Assembly: GCA_024509875.1 (NCBI GenBank)
Contig: JAMPIV010010589.1
Span: 62,001 to 126,000, forward strand
DNA length: 64,000 bases
From: Oreohelix idahoensis
Lineage: Eukaryota; Mollusca; Gastropoda; Stylommatophora; Oreohelicidae
Direction of reading: 5' to 3'
Shown here: piece by piece, positions 1 to 8,113 of the stretch
Position numbering within the stretch: position 1 is the stretch's first letter
Layout of the letters: each line of letters begins with the position of its first letter
Made by a program: the position numbers and the translations under genes
Notes under the pieces: generated by a model
What the model saw: the letters and a program-made list of their open reading frames with translations, nothing else
The model's database searches: none
Told to the model about the DNA's origin: nothing

Positions 1-189
1 CTGCCTTGCATCCATTAGATTTTTCTCTCGTACTTCTCTGGACAGTATTTCTCAACACGGTGATTTTTAACTCAGTGTATTCATGGAACGTATGTTCACG
101 ATCACAACGCAGACTACGCTAGCTTGACCATGTCGGCCGCATGGAAGATGGTCGCATCCCCAAAGACGGCCAAAAGAACAGTCGGGTTA
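1..189 (+). mobile_element. Non-LTR retrotransposon fragment (family C), C-terminal coding tail
   Basis: From about 108 to 189 the plus strand reads as a decayed copy of the C-terminal segment also seen on the minus strand near 59100-59230. It shares the pattern CRLRxLxHVxRxEDGRIPKD and then a run ending in the word read as DGQKNSR. A TAG at 120-122 stands where the other copy has Trp. The copy stops abruptly at the LTR junction at 190, so it is a truncated flank. Clade not assigned. Confidence 0.65.
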
Positions 190-1324
190 TAAGTTTTTAG
201 ATACAGGCTATATTAACATAAAATAAATTTTTATAGAAACAGAAGATTAAAAAAGTCTTGGCGCAGATGTTTAATTAAACCAGGTTAGCTTCCTAACGCC
301 ACGCATTTATTTTAGGCTAAGCTTCGCTTCCTTACGCCAAGCATTAATGAGGGTAGCTTCGCTTAAGCTAAGCATTGGTCACGTGATTTTCCACCAATGG
401 TTAAGCTGAGTTCTTTTTCCCCGGAATGAACAGGAGAGATGAAGCCATTTTTTTAGTCAGTATGAATTCAGAGCGGTGGAGACAAGACGTAAGTCTCTTT
501 GCTCAGTGATATTCTATAGAGGAGATTGACTTCGCACAATCAATGCAAATGTGTAATTTCGAAATGTGGAATGTGATAATTTGTTTGTGAGTTCATGAAA
601 ACTGTAAGTATTGCCAAATACTGCATGAAATAACGGTTAGAGCCCACGGTCATAACTGAAACGGAGCTACGCTCGAAAACTGGGTAAAGAATTGTAAACC
701 CAGGTATATATCTGAACCTTTTACTAAGAATGAAGGTCCTTAAGCTGAGAGAAAGTCAAACCAAGGAATACTAATGAAATAAAGAAAGTTTGGCTCTTCA
801 TTGAAATGAAGAGATAAGAAAAACGTGAAAATCTAGACCACATTAACAAATAAACGAAGGAACACTAGAAGGATAGAAGAGCCACGCCATGTTTTAGCAA
901 CTTGAAAAGATTACGAGATGCAATAAGGAATATTGCATCATTAAAATAATACATTGACTTTTTATGCTTGTTTATTGAATGTCAACATGCCATTATGCAA
1001 ATTTGGTGTGGTCACCATTTGATTCAACTCAGTTCTTGTTGGAAATTGAATAAACATTTGTTTCATTGAACACAAATGCTGTTGACGAATCATATGTTTG
1101 CAGTTAGCCATCATAGCAATTATTAAAGGTTCATGCCAAAGCTAATCGTTGCAGGTGCAACACAAATAATAACCATATGCTCTAAAAATAAAACATCATA
1201 GAGGATTGTCCCCGAACCTGGTAAATTCCTGTAAGTCTGTAGAGAGAAATCATCACCTCTAGCAGGCTAGCTAGTAATCAAGATCTAATACTCTCGATTC
1301 AAAACAGCAATCCCCACTACCCTA
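190..1324 (+). repeat. 5' LTR of the 12.4 kb Ty3/gypsy element
   Basis: Matches 11420-12555 base for base as far as I compared, except for one T in the first homopolymer. The shared block does not begin with TG or end with CA. The inner edge probably runs on to about 1341 (…TCTCA), three bases before a TGG primer-site start. This suggests that the shared block is shorter than the real LTR. Confidence 0.9.
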
Positions 1325-1344
1325 CCCGGCCACACATCTCAATT

Positions 1345-1361
1345 TGGTGCCGTATGACCAG
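1345..1361 (+). promoter_or_regulatory. Candidate primer binding site (tRNA-His-like)
   Basis: TGGTGCCGT begins at 1345, 20 bases after the shared LTR block ends. It is complementary to a tRNA 3' end ACGGCACCA, as I recall for metazoan tRNA-His. The next bases (ATGACC) fit less well. The inferred CA end of the LTR at 1340-1341 gives a 3-base spacer, normal for this element class. The tRNA identity is from memory. Confidence 0.5.
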
Positions 1362-1391
1362 TCCTCTAAAAAAAAAAGAGCAGAAGCGAAG

Positions 1392-2465
1392 ATGGATCAA
1401 TTAATGGAAAATTTTCAACAGCTGGGTGTGGAACAACAACAACAACCACAGAACCAACCCGTAAATACACAACCACTGCAGCCCCAGGACAGACAAAGTA
1501 TGGAAGGACCAACAATAATAGCGCTACAGAAAATTACTGAAACCCTACAGAAAAATGACAACTACGCGAAATTCACACAGGTTAGATCCATTGTTCAGCC
1601 GTTCGATGGAAACAAGAAAAAATTCAGAAGATGGTTGTCTGACATGGAAAAATTTGCGGCACTAGCAGAGGCAACAACGGATGAAGAAAAAAAGAAAATC
1701 GCTCTGTTAGGTTCTGATTCGTACGTGACTGATTTTTTAAGAAGGAGGTCCCAGCAGTACCCCACAGAAACCTACGAGTCCCTAAAAAAAGAGCTCACCC
1801 AGAGATATGGGGAAATAATAGACAAAATGCATGCTTGGTCAGTCCTTAGAAGCATGAAACAGGAAAGAGATGAATCGGTACAACTTTTTGGAGATCGATT
1901 CCTCAATATGGCAGAAGAGGCATTTTGCGGAGAAATCCCTACCACACCTGATGTAGAAATACAGTTAGTGGGGATATTTGCCGATGGCCTTAGAGCGGAA
2001 AATATCAGAAGGCATCTTATTAGAAAAGACACCAAGACTATTGCTGAAACAATCCAAGCAGCAATACAGGAGGAAAATCTTCACCGAAGGTTCCAACAAA
2101 GAGCAGGTAGGGAACCCCGACCAGAATATAGGGACTATGATGAGCATGAGCCTATGGAAGTTGACCATGCCAGGAGGCAATGGACTCGCCCACGACAACA
2201 AGATGATAGGCCTCGCAATTATAGACCCCCCACACAGAGGCAAAACGAAGTCAATAATGTCAATCCGAACGGATGCTTCACATGCGGTAGGCTCGGACAT
2301 GGGTACAAGTCCTGTAGAGCAAATTACAATAATGCACCATTCAGAAGAGGAGGCTACCAACCACAACAACCCGCACCACCCCCACGTGATTACACCAGAA
2401 ATCAGTATACCAGAGGCGCACCTCAAACCCTCATGCGTCAGGGAAACGGCCGCGCCACTCACTAA
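1392..2465 (+). CDS. gag: Gag polyprotein of Ty3/gypsy element
   Basis: A 357-residue open frame. I chose the ATG at 1392 (MDQLMENF) because the frame upstream has no ATG and overlaps the primer site. The N-terminus is Gln/Asn-rich. The middle (roughly residues 60-230) resembles the helical retrotransposon Gag fold, with a PFDG…W motif. The C-terminus is Arg/Pro/Gln-rich and carries one CCHC zinc knuckle, CFTCGRLGHGYKSC, at residues 295-308 (C-x2-C-x4-H-x4-C). Gag forms the cytoplasmic particle and the knuckle binds element RNA. The frame ends at TAA 2463-2465, 18 bases after a -1 frameshift heptamer, so Gag and Gag-Pol are probably made from the same mRNA. Confidence 0.88.
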   Translation: MDQLMENFQQLGVEQQQQPQNQPVNTQPLQPQDRQSMEGPTIIALQKITETLQKNDNYAKFTQVRSIVQPFDGNKKKFRRWLSDMEKFAALAEATTDEEKKKIALLGSDSYVTDFLRRRSQQYPTETYESLKKELTQRYGEIIDKMHAWSVLRSMKQERDESVQLFGDRFLNMAEEAFCGEIPTTPDVEIQLVGIFADGLRAENIRRHLIRKDTKTIAETIQAAIQEENLHRRFQQRAGREPRPEYRDYDEHEPMEVDHARRQWTRPRQQDDRPRNYRPPTQRQNEVNNVNPNGCFTCGRLGHGYKSCRANYNNAPFRRGGYQPQQPAPPPRDYTRNQYTRGAPQTLMRQGNGRATH

Positions 2466-2506
2466 ACAGGACCATTAGTGAGGGCAACAATCACAGAAAC
2501 TGGTCC
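2441..2506 (+). promoter_or_regulatory. -1 ribosomal frameshift signal: GGGAAAC plus H-type pseudoknot
   Basis: GGGAAAC at 2441-2447 sits in the exact X XXY YYZ phase of gag (codons GGA at 2442, AAC at 2445). After a 10-base spacer, CTCACTAA (2458-2465) pairs perfectly with TTAGTGAG (2475-2482), giving an 8 bp stem that includes the gag stop codon. GGACCA in its loop (2469-2474) pairs perfectly with TGGTCC (2501-2506), a 6 bp second stem. Loops are 3, 0 and 18 bases. The -1 frame is open from here to 2872 and encodes the protease. All of this is visible in the sequence; activity is inferred. Confidence 0.85.
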
Positions 2507-2542
2507 AAAACAAAAGAAACAACACAGAACAGAAATTGTCAA

Positions 2543-2872
2543 GTGGGCCCATCCAGTAAAATACAATATGAAGAAATGTTGCATGATGGAACTAAAATAC
2601 ATCCGGACCCCAGTTCCTGCATCATGTCTATACAGGGCCAACAATATAGGGCACTGGTAGATACAGGAGCATCCATCAGCCTTATTAGGTTCCAGCTGTT
2701 CAAGAGGATCCAACACGTAGTACGATTTGAACCGTCCAAAACACACCTAGCTTCAGTCACGGGACAAAGACTAAATTCAGTTGGGACAGCATGGCTAAAA
2801 TTTTCCTTAGGCGAAACAAATTTTGAACACCATTTGTCATCACTAAAGGAATGTCTAGAAATCTTATCCTAG
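2543..2872 (+). CDS. pol: Pol, first piece: aspartic protease N-terminal part
   Basis: This frame is -1 relative to gag and is open without a stop from the frameshift heptamer at 2441. It is probably entered by frameshifting rather than from the GTG at 2543. The retropepsin active site ALVDTGASISLI has its catalytic Asp encoded at 2660-2662. The frame ends at 2872. The normal protease C-terminus (LILGRDF) continues in another frame from 2851, consistent with one base missing in the T run near 2832-2835. The protease would cleave Gag-Pol inside the particle. Confidence 0.8.
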   Translation: MGPSSKIQYEEMLHDGTKIHPDPSSCIMSIQGQQYRALVDTGASISLIRFQLFKRIQHVVRFEPSKTHLASVTGQRLNSVGTAWLKFSLGETNFEHHLSSLKECLEILS

Positions 2873-4341
2873 GGAGAGATTTTTTTAACAAACACAAAGT
2901 TCGAATATACTATGACCTCCACAAAATCAAAGTCAACAATACGTACATAGATCTCCAGGACGATATCCACATAGCGTCTTTGGTAAGGATTACAGCTCCC
3001 ATAACGGTGGCTCCAAACTCCCTGGTCATAGCAAAAGGCAGAGTAAAAAATTCTGAGTACATAACACCAGGGCAATCAATTCAAGTACAGCCCCTAGCAG
3101 AAGAAAGCATTATTGATGACCCATTGTTGCAAATTACAGAGGGAATCGCTGAAGTCTCGAAGTCCAGAGATTTCCCCATCATGATATTGAATATGTCAGG
3201 AAAAACTACCACTATAAAAAGAGGCACAGTTGTAGCGCAAGTGGATACGTCAACAATAAGACAAACCAAAACCAATAGAGACCATCCACAAATTGTCTCA
3301 ACCACCCCCACTGGACATAATGCACGAAATCGCAGTACAAATAACCAAAGTACACGGAAAGTAAACAGTTATAAGGCTTATGCAGAAAAAGGCAGTAACA
3401 TCAGTCAGAGTTATGTTACACCACAGCATACCCTACCCAGATGGCAGAAACGAACCAGTCCATACATAAGAAGAGAAAGGCCACAGTATGAAAATGACTA
3501 TAATTACTCATTCTTGCGCCCCAGCACACCAAGAGAAAAGATGAAGTGCTGTATATCACAGAGTAACAGAGAAACAGAAATTGTCTTGCCAGGAGGATAT
3601 CCAAAGCGACAAGACAGTGATACATGCCCCATGGAGTATCAATATAACTCAAAAACAGGTGGATATGATAAAGTCCCAAAACCACTTGAAATTTCCGAAG
3701 AAAAGGAAGAACTCTTATATGACTATACCACAGGAGGATACTATAGCAGCAAAGTTGGAAACAGAAAGAATGAAAAATTTTCGCCCAGGGAAAGAAGACA
3801 GCCCTATAGCACAAACAGAAGAAATACAGTAACGTACGCAGATAAGCGCAGTTACGGCAGAAATAATCAGAAAAAATGGCACAACAACGACTACCCCAGA
3901 AATATAATAAGAAATGAATATACAGTAAATGCAGTGACAAATGGAAATGCACACAGTACATGGCAGAAGAGACAGTACCAAGCACAGCCCAATGAACGGC
4001 AAAGAACTACGCAAAAGAAAGCCACATACCAGGAGCAGAGATTTTCACAAGATGCAAGAAAAATGTCCCAAAATTATGGGAATGAAACGGAGGCATCAAG
4101 ACAGACCAGAGATATCATAGCAGATCATAAATACAGAGAGAGAATAGCTCAGTTACTTGCAACCCTGAATGCCACAGAAGATAATAAGCAACGTTTGAAA
4201 ACGTTTGTAGAAAAGCACCAAGATGTATTCGCACTCAATGACATGGAATTAGGCAGAACTAACACTGTCACAATGGACATTCAAACAACCACAGAGGAGC
4301 CAATACACATGAAACCCTATCACACGCCCTTGAAAAAATAG
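2851..4341 (+). CDS. pol: Pol, second piece: protease C-terminus, long linker, start of RT
   Basis: A 496-residue open segment. It opens with LILGRDF, the protease C-terminal motif (residues 5-11). Residues about 15-130 are a normal protease/linker region. Residues about 135-440 form an unusually long hydrophilic segment rich in Arg, Tyr, Asn, Gln and Lys with repeated GGY turns (LPGGY, KTGGY, TTGGY). The end is typical RT N-terminal sequence (HQDVFAL…MELGRTNTVTMDI…KPYHTPLKK). It stops at TAG 4339-4341, right after a six-A run. Removing one A would restore the next segment's frame, so the stop is a simple indel, biological or technical. Confidence 0.82.
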   Translation: MSRNLILGRDFFNKHKVRIYYDLHKIKVNNTYIDLQDDIHIASLVRITAPITVAPNSLVIAKGRVKNSEYITPGQSIQVQPLAEESIIDDPLLQITEGIAEVSKSRDFPIMILNMSGKTTTIKRGTVVAQVDTSTIRQTKTNRDHPQIVSTTPTGHNARNRSTNNQSTRKVNSYKAYAEKGSNISQSYVTPQHTLPRWQKRTSPYIRRERPQYENDYNYSFLRPSTPREKMKCCISQSNRETEIVLPGGYPKRQDSDTCPMEYQYNSKTGGYDKVPKPLEISEEKEELLYDYTTGGYYSSKVGNRKNEKFSPRERRQPYSTNRRNTVTYADKRSYGRNNQKKWHNNDYPRNIIRNEYTVNAVTNGNAHSTWQKRQYQAQPNERQRTTQKKATYQEQRFSQDARKMSQNYGNETEASRQTRDIIADHKYRERIAQLLATLNATEDNKQRLKTFVEKHQDVFALNDMELGRTNTVTMDIQTTTEEPIHMKPYHTPLKK

Positions 4342-4348
4342 AGAACTC

Positions 4349-6829
4349 GTGGAAAGGTCTATAAATGAAATGCTACAGGCAGGAATCATCGAAAGATCCC
4401 GTTCCCAATGGTCCTCACCCATAGTGATCGTAACAAAGAAAGACGGCTCCAGTCGCTTTTGCTGCGACTACCGTGCCCTTAACAAAATCACAAAAGTCAT
4501 TTCCTACCCCCTCCCCAGGATAGACGATCTACTTGCGACGTTAGGAAAGTCTACATACTTTACCACACTTGATGCAAGGTCAGGCTTTTGGTGCATCCCC
4601 ATGACACCTGAGGCAAAACAGAAATCCACATTCTGTTCACATATGGGAAGTTTTTCTTGGCAGGTTATGCCATTTGGTCTAAAAGGATCTCCAGCAACAT
4701 ATATGTCACTCATGGATGAAGTGTTAAAGGGTCTACATCCATTTGCCCTGGCATACATAGACGATATCCTGATACATACCGCAGGCACGATGGAAGACCA
4801 CCTCCGCAAGGTTGAAACAGTGTTTGATAGACTCAGGCATCACCAAATAAAGTTAAAACTGTCGAAGTGTGAGTTTCTAAAGACAGAAACAAAATATTTA
4901 GGCTTTGTCATCAATAGACATGGCGTCAGACCTGATGAAGATAAAGTCAAAGCCATAAGAGAAATGCCTAGCCCCAAGACGGTGAGACAAACACGCTCGT
5001 TTATTGGTACAATAGGGTACTATAGGCGCCACATCATCAATTTCTCCAGAGCAGCAGAGCCTTTGATAGCCCTTACCCGCAAGTATGCACGCTTCAAATG
5101 GACAGAAGACTGCCAGAGATCCTTTGAGTATCTAAAAAATGCCCTAACCACCATCCCACTGCTTGGACATCCAGATATTTCTCAGCCCATGATACTATAC
5201 GCCGATGCCTCAGATAACGCAATTGGTGCTTGTTTGGTCCAACCTGTACTAGAAGATGAAACACCCATCCTACCAAACATTCCAAATGAGAAACCCATTG
5301 CATTCCTATCCCATGCATTGTCAAAGTCAAAAAAACGGTGGACCACCACTGAGAAAGAAGCATATGCTATTCACTATGCAGTACAAAAGTTTGACTTTTA
5401 CGTCAGAGGAACTAAACTCATTATAAGAACTGATCATCAACCTTTGGTCAACTGGCTCACCAAAACACAAGAACAGCCAAAGAAGTTACAGACATGGGCA
5501 ATGAATTTACAGTCCTACGACACCACTATCGAACATATCCCAGGCGAAATGAACACCTGTGCAGACCTCTTATCCAGGATTAAATATGATGATGAAACTG
5601 AAGTGAAAACAAATAGAGTCAAAAATGATGGCACATCCTCAGAGATTGACGATAATGCTAAAGAAATTAATGAAATTACTTCATCAAGTCGAAGAAGTAC
5701 CTCAGATTCTGCCACTCAAGTAGAAGAAGAAAGCCAAGAGATGTTTGACATGAGAGTAGAACAAGCGAAAGATGCAGAAATTGTCAAGCTGCTCACATAC
5801 GTGAAAGAAAACCCAACAAAAAGTAAAGATTTTACAGTACACCCAACGGATGGAGCTCTATACTATATTGATCAGAAACAAGAAGGGACACTAAGAAAAG
5901 TCATTCCAGCACATCTAGTCCCAGAAGTACTGCTACAGTTTCATGATAACAACGGGCACATGGGAAGAGACAAAACAATTGATGTCATAAAGAAAAGGTA
6001 TTATTGGCAAACTTTCTACAAGGACATTACAGAATATGTAGCCACCTGTAGAACATGTAAATTGAGAAACATGAAGCCACATTTAATTCCCCTTCAAGAA
6101 ATGCAACCTTCCCATTACCCCATGCAAACAGTGAGCATTGACTTATCAGGTCCTTACCCACTCACCCAATCAGGCAACAAATACCTCCTGCACATAGTTG
6201 ACCAATACTCTGTTTGGCCAGAAAGTTACCCACTCAGTGATGCCACATCGCAGTCCATCACGCAAATTTTTTTACAAGAATTCATTCCCAGGCATGGCTG
6301 TCCAAAACGAATCATTTCAGACAACGGTAAACAGTTTATAGGTAACCCATTTAAAGCCACCTTACACCAGCTGAATATTGAGCATACTACAACCACTTAT
6401 TATTGCCCAAATGCAAATGGCAGAAATGAACGCATGCACGCCACCCTACATGATATTATTAGCAAATATATCAAGGGGAACCACCAATACTGGGACCTAT
6501 ACATTAACCAAGCTCTTGAAGCCATCCGAGTAAACGTGAACGATACCACAGGAATGTCACCCTTTCTCATGCTATACGGAAGAGAACCAAACTTTCCGTT
6601 AGACAACCTACTTCGCCCACAAAGAAAATACATGGGAGAAGACCCCATCGAAATAATCCTTCAAGAAAAGTATAAAGCTCACCAGATTGCACAACGAAAT
6701 ACGCAGAAGGCATTTCACAAGAAACAGAAACAACATGATAAATCAGCCAAGCTACCAACGTACAAAATAGGAGACAGAGTATACTACAAGAAACATGTAC
6801 GCAGTTCAAAATTCGATGACCGTGGTTAG
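4349..6829 (+). CDS. pol: Pol, third piece: reverse transcriptase, RNase H, integrase
   Basis: An 826-residue open segment. The RT palm has YIDD at residues 136-139. RNase H follows, with Asp286 (YADAS), EKEAYAI and Asp362 (RTDHQP). Integrase has an HHCC zinc module (HDNNGHMG … CRTCK) and a complete D-D-35-E triad at Asp598, Asp658 and Glu694. The order RT-RNase H-integrase is that of Ty3/gypsy. The frame breaks at TAG 6827-6829 inside the integrase C-terminal domain, which resumes one frame over just downstream. All catalytic residues that I could check are present, so the enzyme core looks recently functional. Confidence 0.92.
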   Translation: MERSINEMLQAGIIERSRSQWSSPIVIVTKKDGSSRFCCDYRALNKITKVISYPLPRIDDLLATLGKSTYFTTLDARSGFWCIPMTPEAKQKSTFCSHMGSFSWQVMPFGLKGSPATYMSLMDEVLKGLHPFALAYIDDILIHTAGTMEDHLRKVETVFDRLRHHQIKLKLSKCEFLKTETKYLGFVINRHGVRPDEDKVKAIREMPSPKTVRQTRSFIGTIGYYRRHIINFSRAAEPLIALTRKYARFKWTEDCQRSFEYLKNALTTIPLLGHPDISQPMILYADASDNAIGACLVQPVLEDETPILPNIPNEKPIAFLSHALSKSKKRWTTTEKEAYAIHYAVQKFDFYVRGTKLIIRTDHQPLVNWLTKTQEQPKKLQTWAMNLQSYDTTIEHIPGEMNTCADLLSRIKYDDETEVKTNRVKNDGTSSEIDDNAKEINEITSSSRRSTSDSATQVEEESQEMFDMRVEQAKDAEIVKLLTYVKENPTKSKDFTVHPTDGALYYIDQKQEGTLRKVIPAHLVPEVLLQFHDNNGHMGRDKTIDVIKKRYYWQTFYKDITEYVATCRTCKLRNMKPHLIPLQEMQPSHYPMQTVSIDLSGPYPLTQSGNKYLLHIVDQYSVWPESYPLSDATSQSITQIFLQEFIPRHGCPKRIISDNGKQFIGNPFKATLHQLNIEHTTTTYYCPNANGRNERMHATLHDIISKYIKGNHQYWDLYINQALEAIRVNVNDTTGMSPFLMLYGREPNFPLDNLLRPQRKYMGEDPIEIILQEKYKAHQIAQRNTQKAFHKKQKQHDKSAKLPTYKIGDRVYYKKHVRSSKFDDRG

Positions 6830-6843
6830 ATGGCTACAAAATC

Positions 6844-7935
6844 ATGAAACAAACTACGCCTGTAAACTTCATTATTTGGAATGAAGAGAAACAACACCAA
6901 ACAAAAGCTCACGTAAAACAAATCAAAATCGATAATCACCGGCCCATTCCGCCTCTGACGACAAATACAAGACCAGTCAGAAAAGCCACCCTAAATTATA
7001 ATCCATCCAGCACAGATTCGTCTGACATATCAGAGTCAGAGACGACAGACTCTGAATTTTACCAAGACGACCACATACCCAGACCACCCACAGATGAAAT
7101 ACATCGAGCAAGACAACAACGAGACTCGTCCGAAAGCGAAGAAGATATCCCACCACTTGAATTACGTAATAGACTACAAGACAGAGACCTGCGCATTAGA
7201 AATGAAGAAATCATGCCACAGACGTCACACGATGACAACACGAAAACACCTTATATCCACACTCAAACTTACTCCCGCAGTGATAAATCGTCAGCTGATA
7301 CCTATCACACCCCCAGTTCAGGCAGTTCTAGTTTTAACACTAGTGAAAACCAAACACTGCTATACCACAAGAACAAGATTGCTCGTTCAAAACAATCAGA
7401 TCCTGAAGAAACTATACCCAAACAGATTGTTGAACCATATACCAGCGATCTTTATGGAGACGAAACAGAACAAGACAGCATAGCTTTGTCAGACCCCAAC
7501 GAACATAATGACAGAAAAATGGTAGAATTATACCAACAAGAAACAGACATTGATACAGCTAGTTCCATTGAAACCAGTGATGCGGATAGTACATTATTTG
7601 TACCAGTCAGCTCCAGCGTCAAACGCGCCTATAAAACAGAATCTGATGACTCAATCCCTAGCAACAAAATTCCGCGTATACAGCACAACTATATCAGACG
7701 AAAGATTCTGAAGAAACGCAATCATTTTCCAAAACGAAGCCGAGAAGTGTTAGCCTCATCTCAACTAGTCAAAAACAACAGTGTGAAAATTACTGTGCCC
7801 ATTGTAACCAGTGCACGTTCAGCACAACCAGGTCAGAAGAAAAATCAAGGCGAAACATATACCTGCCTCAAAACCAACAGATGTTCCAGCCATACAAACT
7901 CTAACCACAGTAAAACCATCACCGCAATCAAATGA
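6844..7935 (+). CDS. Pol, fourth piece: integrase C-terminus and Ser/Asp-rich tail
   Basis: Residues 1-45 or so continue the integrase C-terminal domain after a one-base frame change. The remaining 310 or so residues are acidic and Ser/Thr-rich (for example SSTDSSDISESETTDSE), then basic near residues 285-310 (KILKKRNHFPKRSRE). No known domain is recognised. Such a long disordered integrase tail is unusual, since most Ty3/gypsy integrases end soon after this domain or carry a chromodomain. The open frame is kept over 360 codons, so the tail is probably translated in the intact element. Confidence 0.6.
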   Translation: MKQTTPVNFIIWNEEKQHQTKAHVKQIKIDNHRPIPPLTTNTRPVRKATLNYNPSSTDSSDISESETTDSEFYQDDHIPRPPTDEIHRARQQRDSSESEEDIPPLELRNRLQDRDLRIRNEEIMPQTSHDDNTKTPYIHTQTYSRSDKSSADTYHTPSSGSSSFNTSENQTLLYHKNKIARSKQSDPEETIPKQIVEPYTSDLYGDETEQDSIALSDPNEHNDRKMVELYQQETDIDTASSIETSDADSTLFVPVSSSVKRAYKTESDDSIPSNKIPRIQHNYIRRKILKKRNHFPKRSREVLASSQLVKNNSVKITVPIVTSARSAQPGQKKNQGETYTCLKTNRCSSHTNSNHSKTITAIK

Positions 7936-8113
7936 TGTTAAGCCATCACCGCATTCGTCAATGTCCTCAGTGTCCCAACAATCAGCAAATGCAGTGTCGT
8001 CGCCTATCACACCCGTCCCCACTGCTACTCAGTATGATGCTCGCCTATCCAGTCGGGAAATTGCAATGCTCGAGGCGATGAAGGAATTCAAAGAACTAGC
8101 GAAGCTGTTCTGA
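7811..8113 (+). CDS. Pol, fifth piece: C-terminal end of the tail
   Basis: A frame shifted by one base against the previous segment and overlapping it. One extra A in the A5 run at about 7839-7843 would explain the change. It encodes a Pro/Ser/Gln-rich stretch (residues 25-70 or so) and ends in a short likely helix, SREIAMLEAMKEFKELAKLF, before TGA. The helical end looks like a natural C-terminus, possibly a small interaction motif. I cannot assign a function. Confidence 0.45.
   Translation: MHVQHNQVRRKIKAKHIPASKPTDVPAIQTLTTVKPSPQSNDVKPSPHSSMSSVSQQSANAVSSPITPVPTATQYDARLSSREIAMLEAMKEFKELAKLF

Noticed and set aside
1344..1391. Gag starting at TTG 1344
   Set aside because: The frame is open there, but the codon overlaps the primer site and the first ATG is at 1392.
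1772..2462. Open frames antisense to gag
   Set aside because: They are shadows of the gag frame with no family resemblance or signals of their own.
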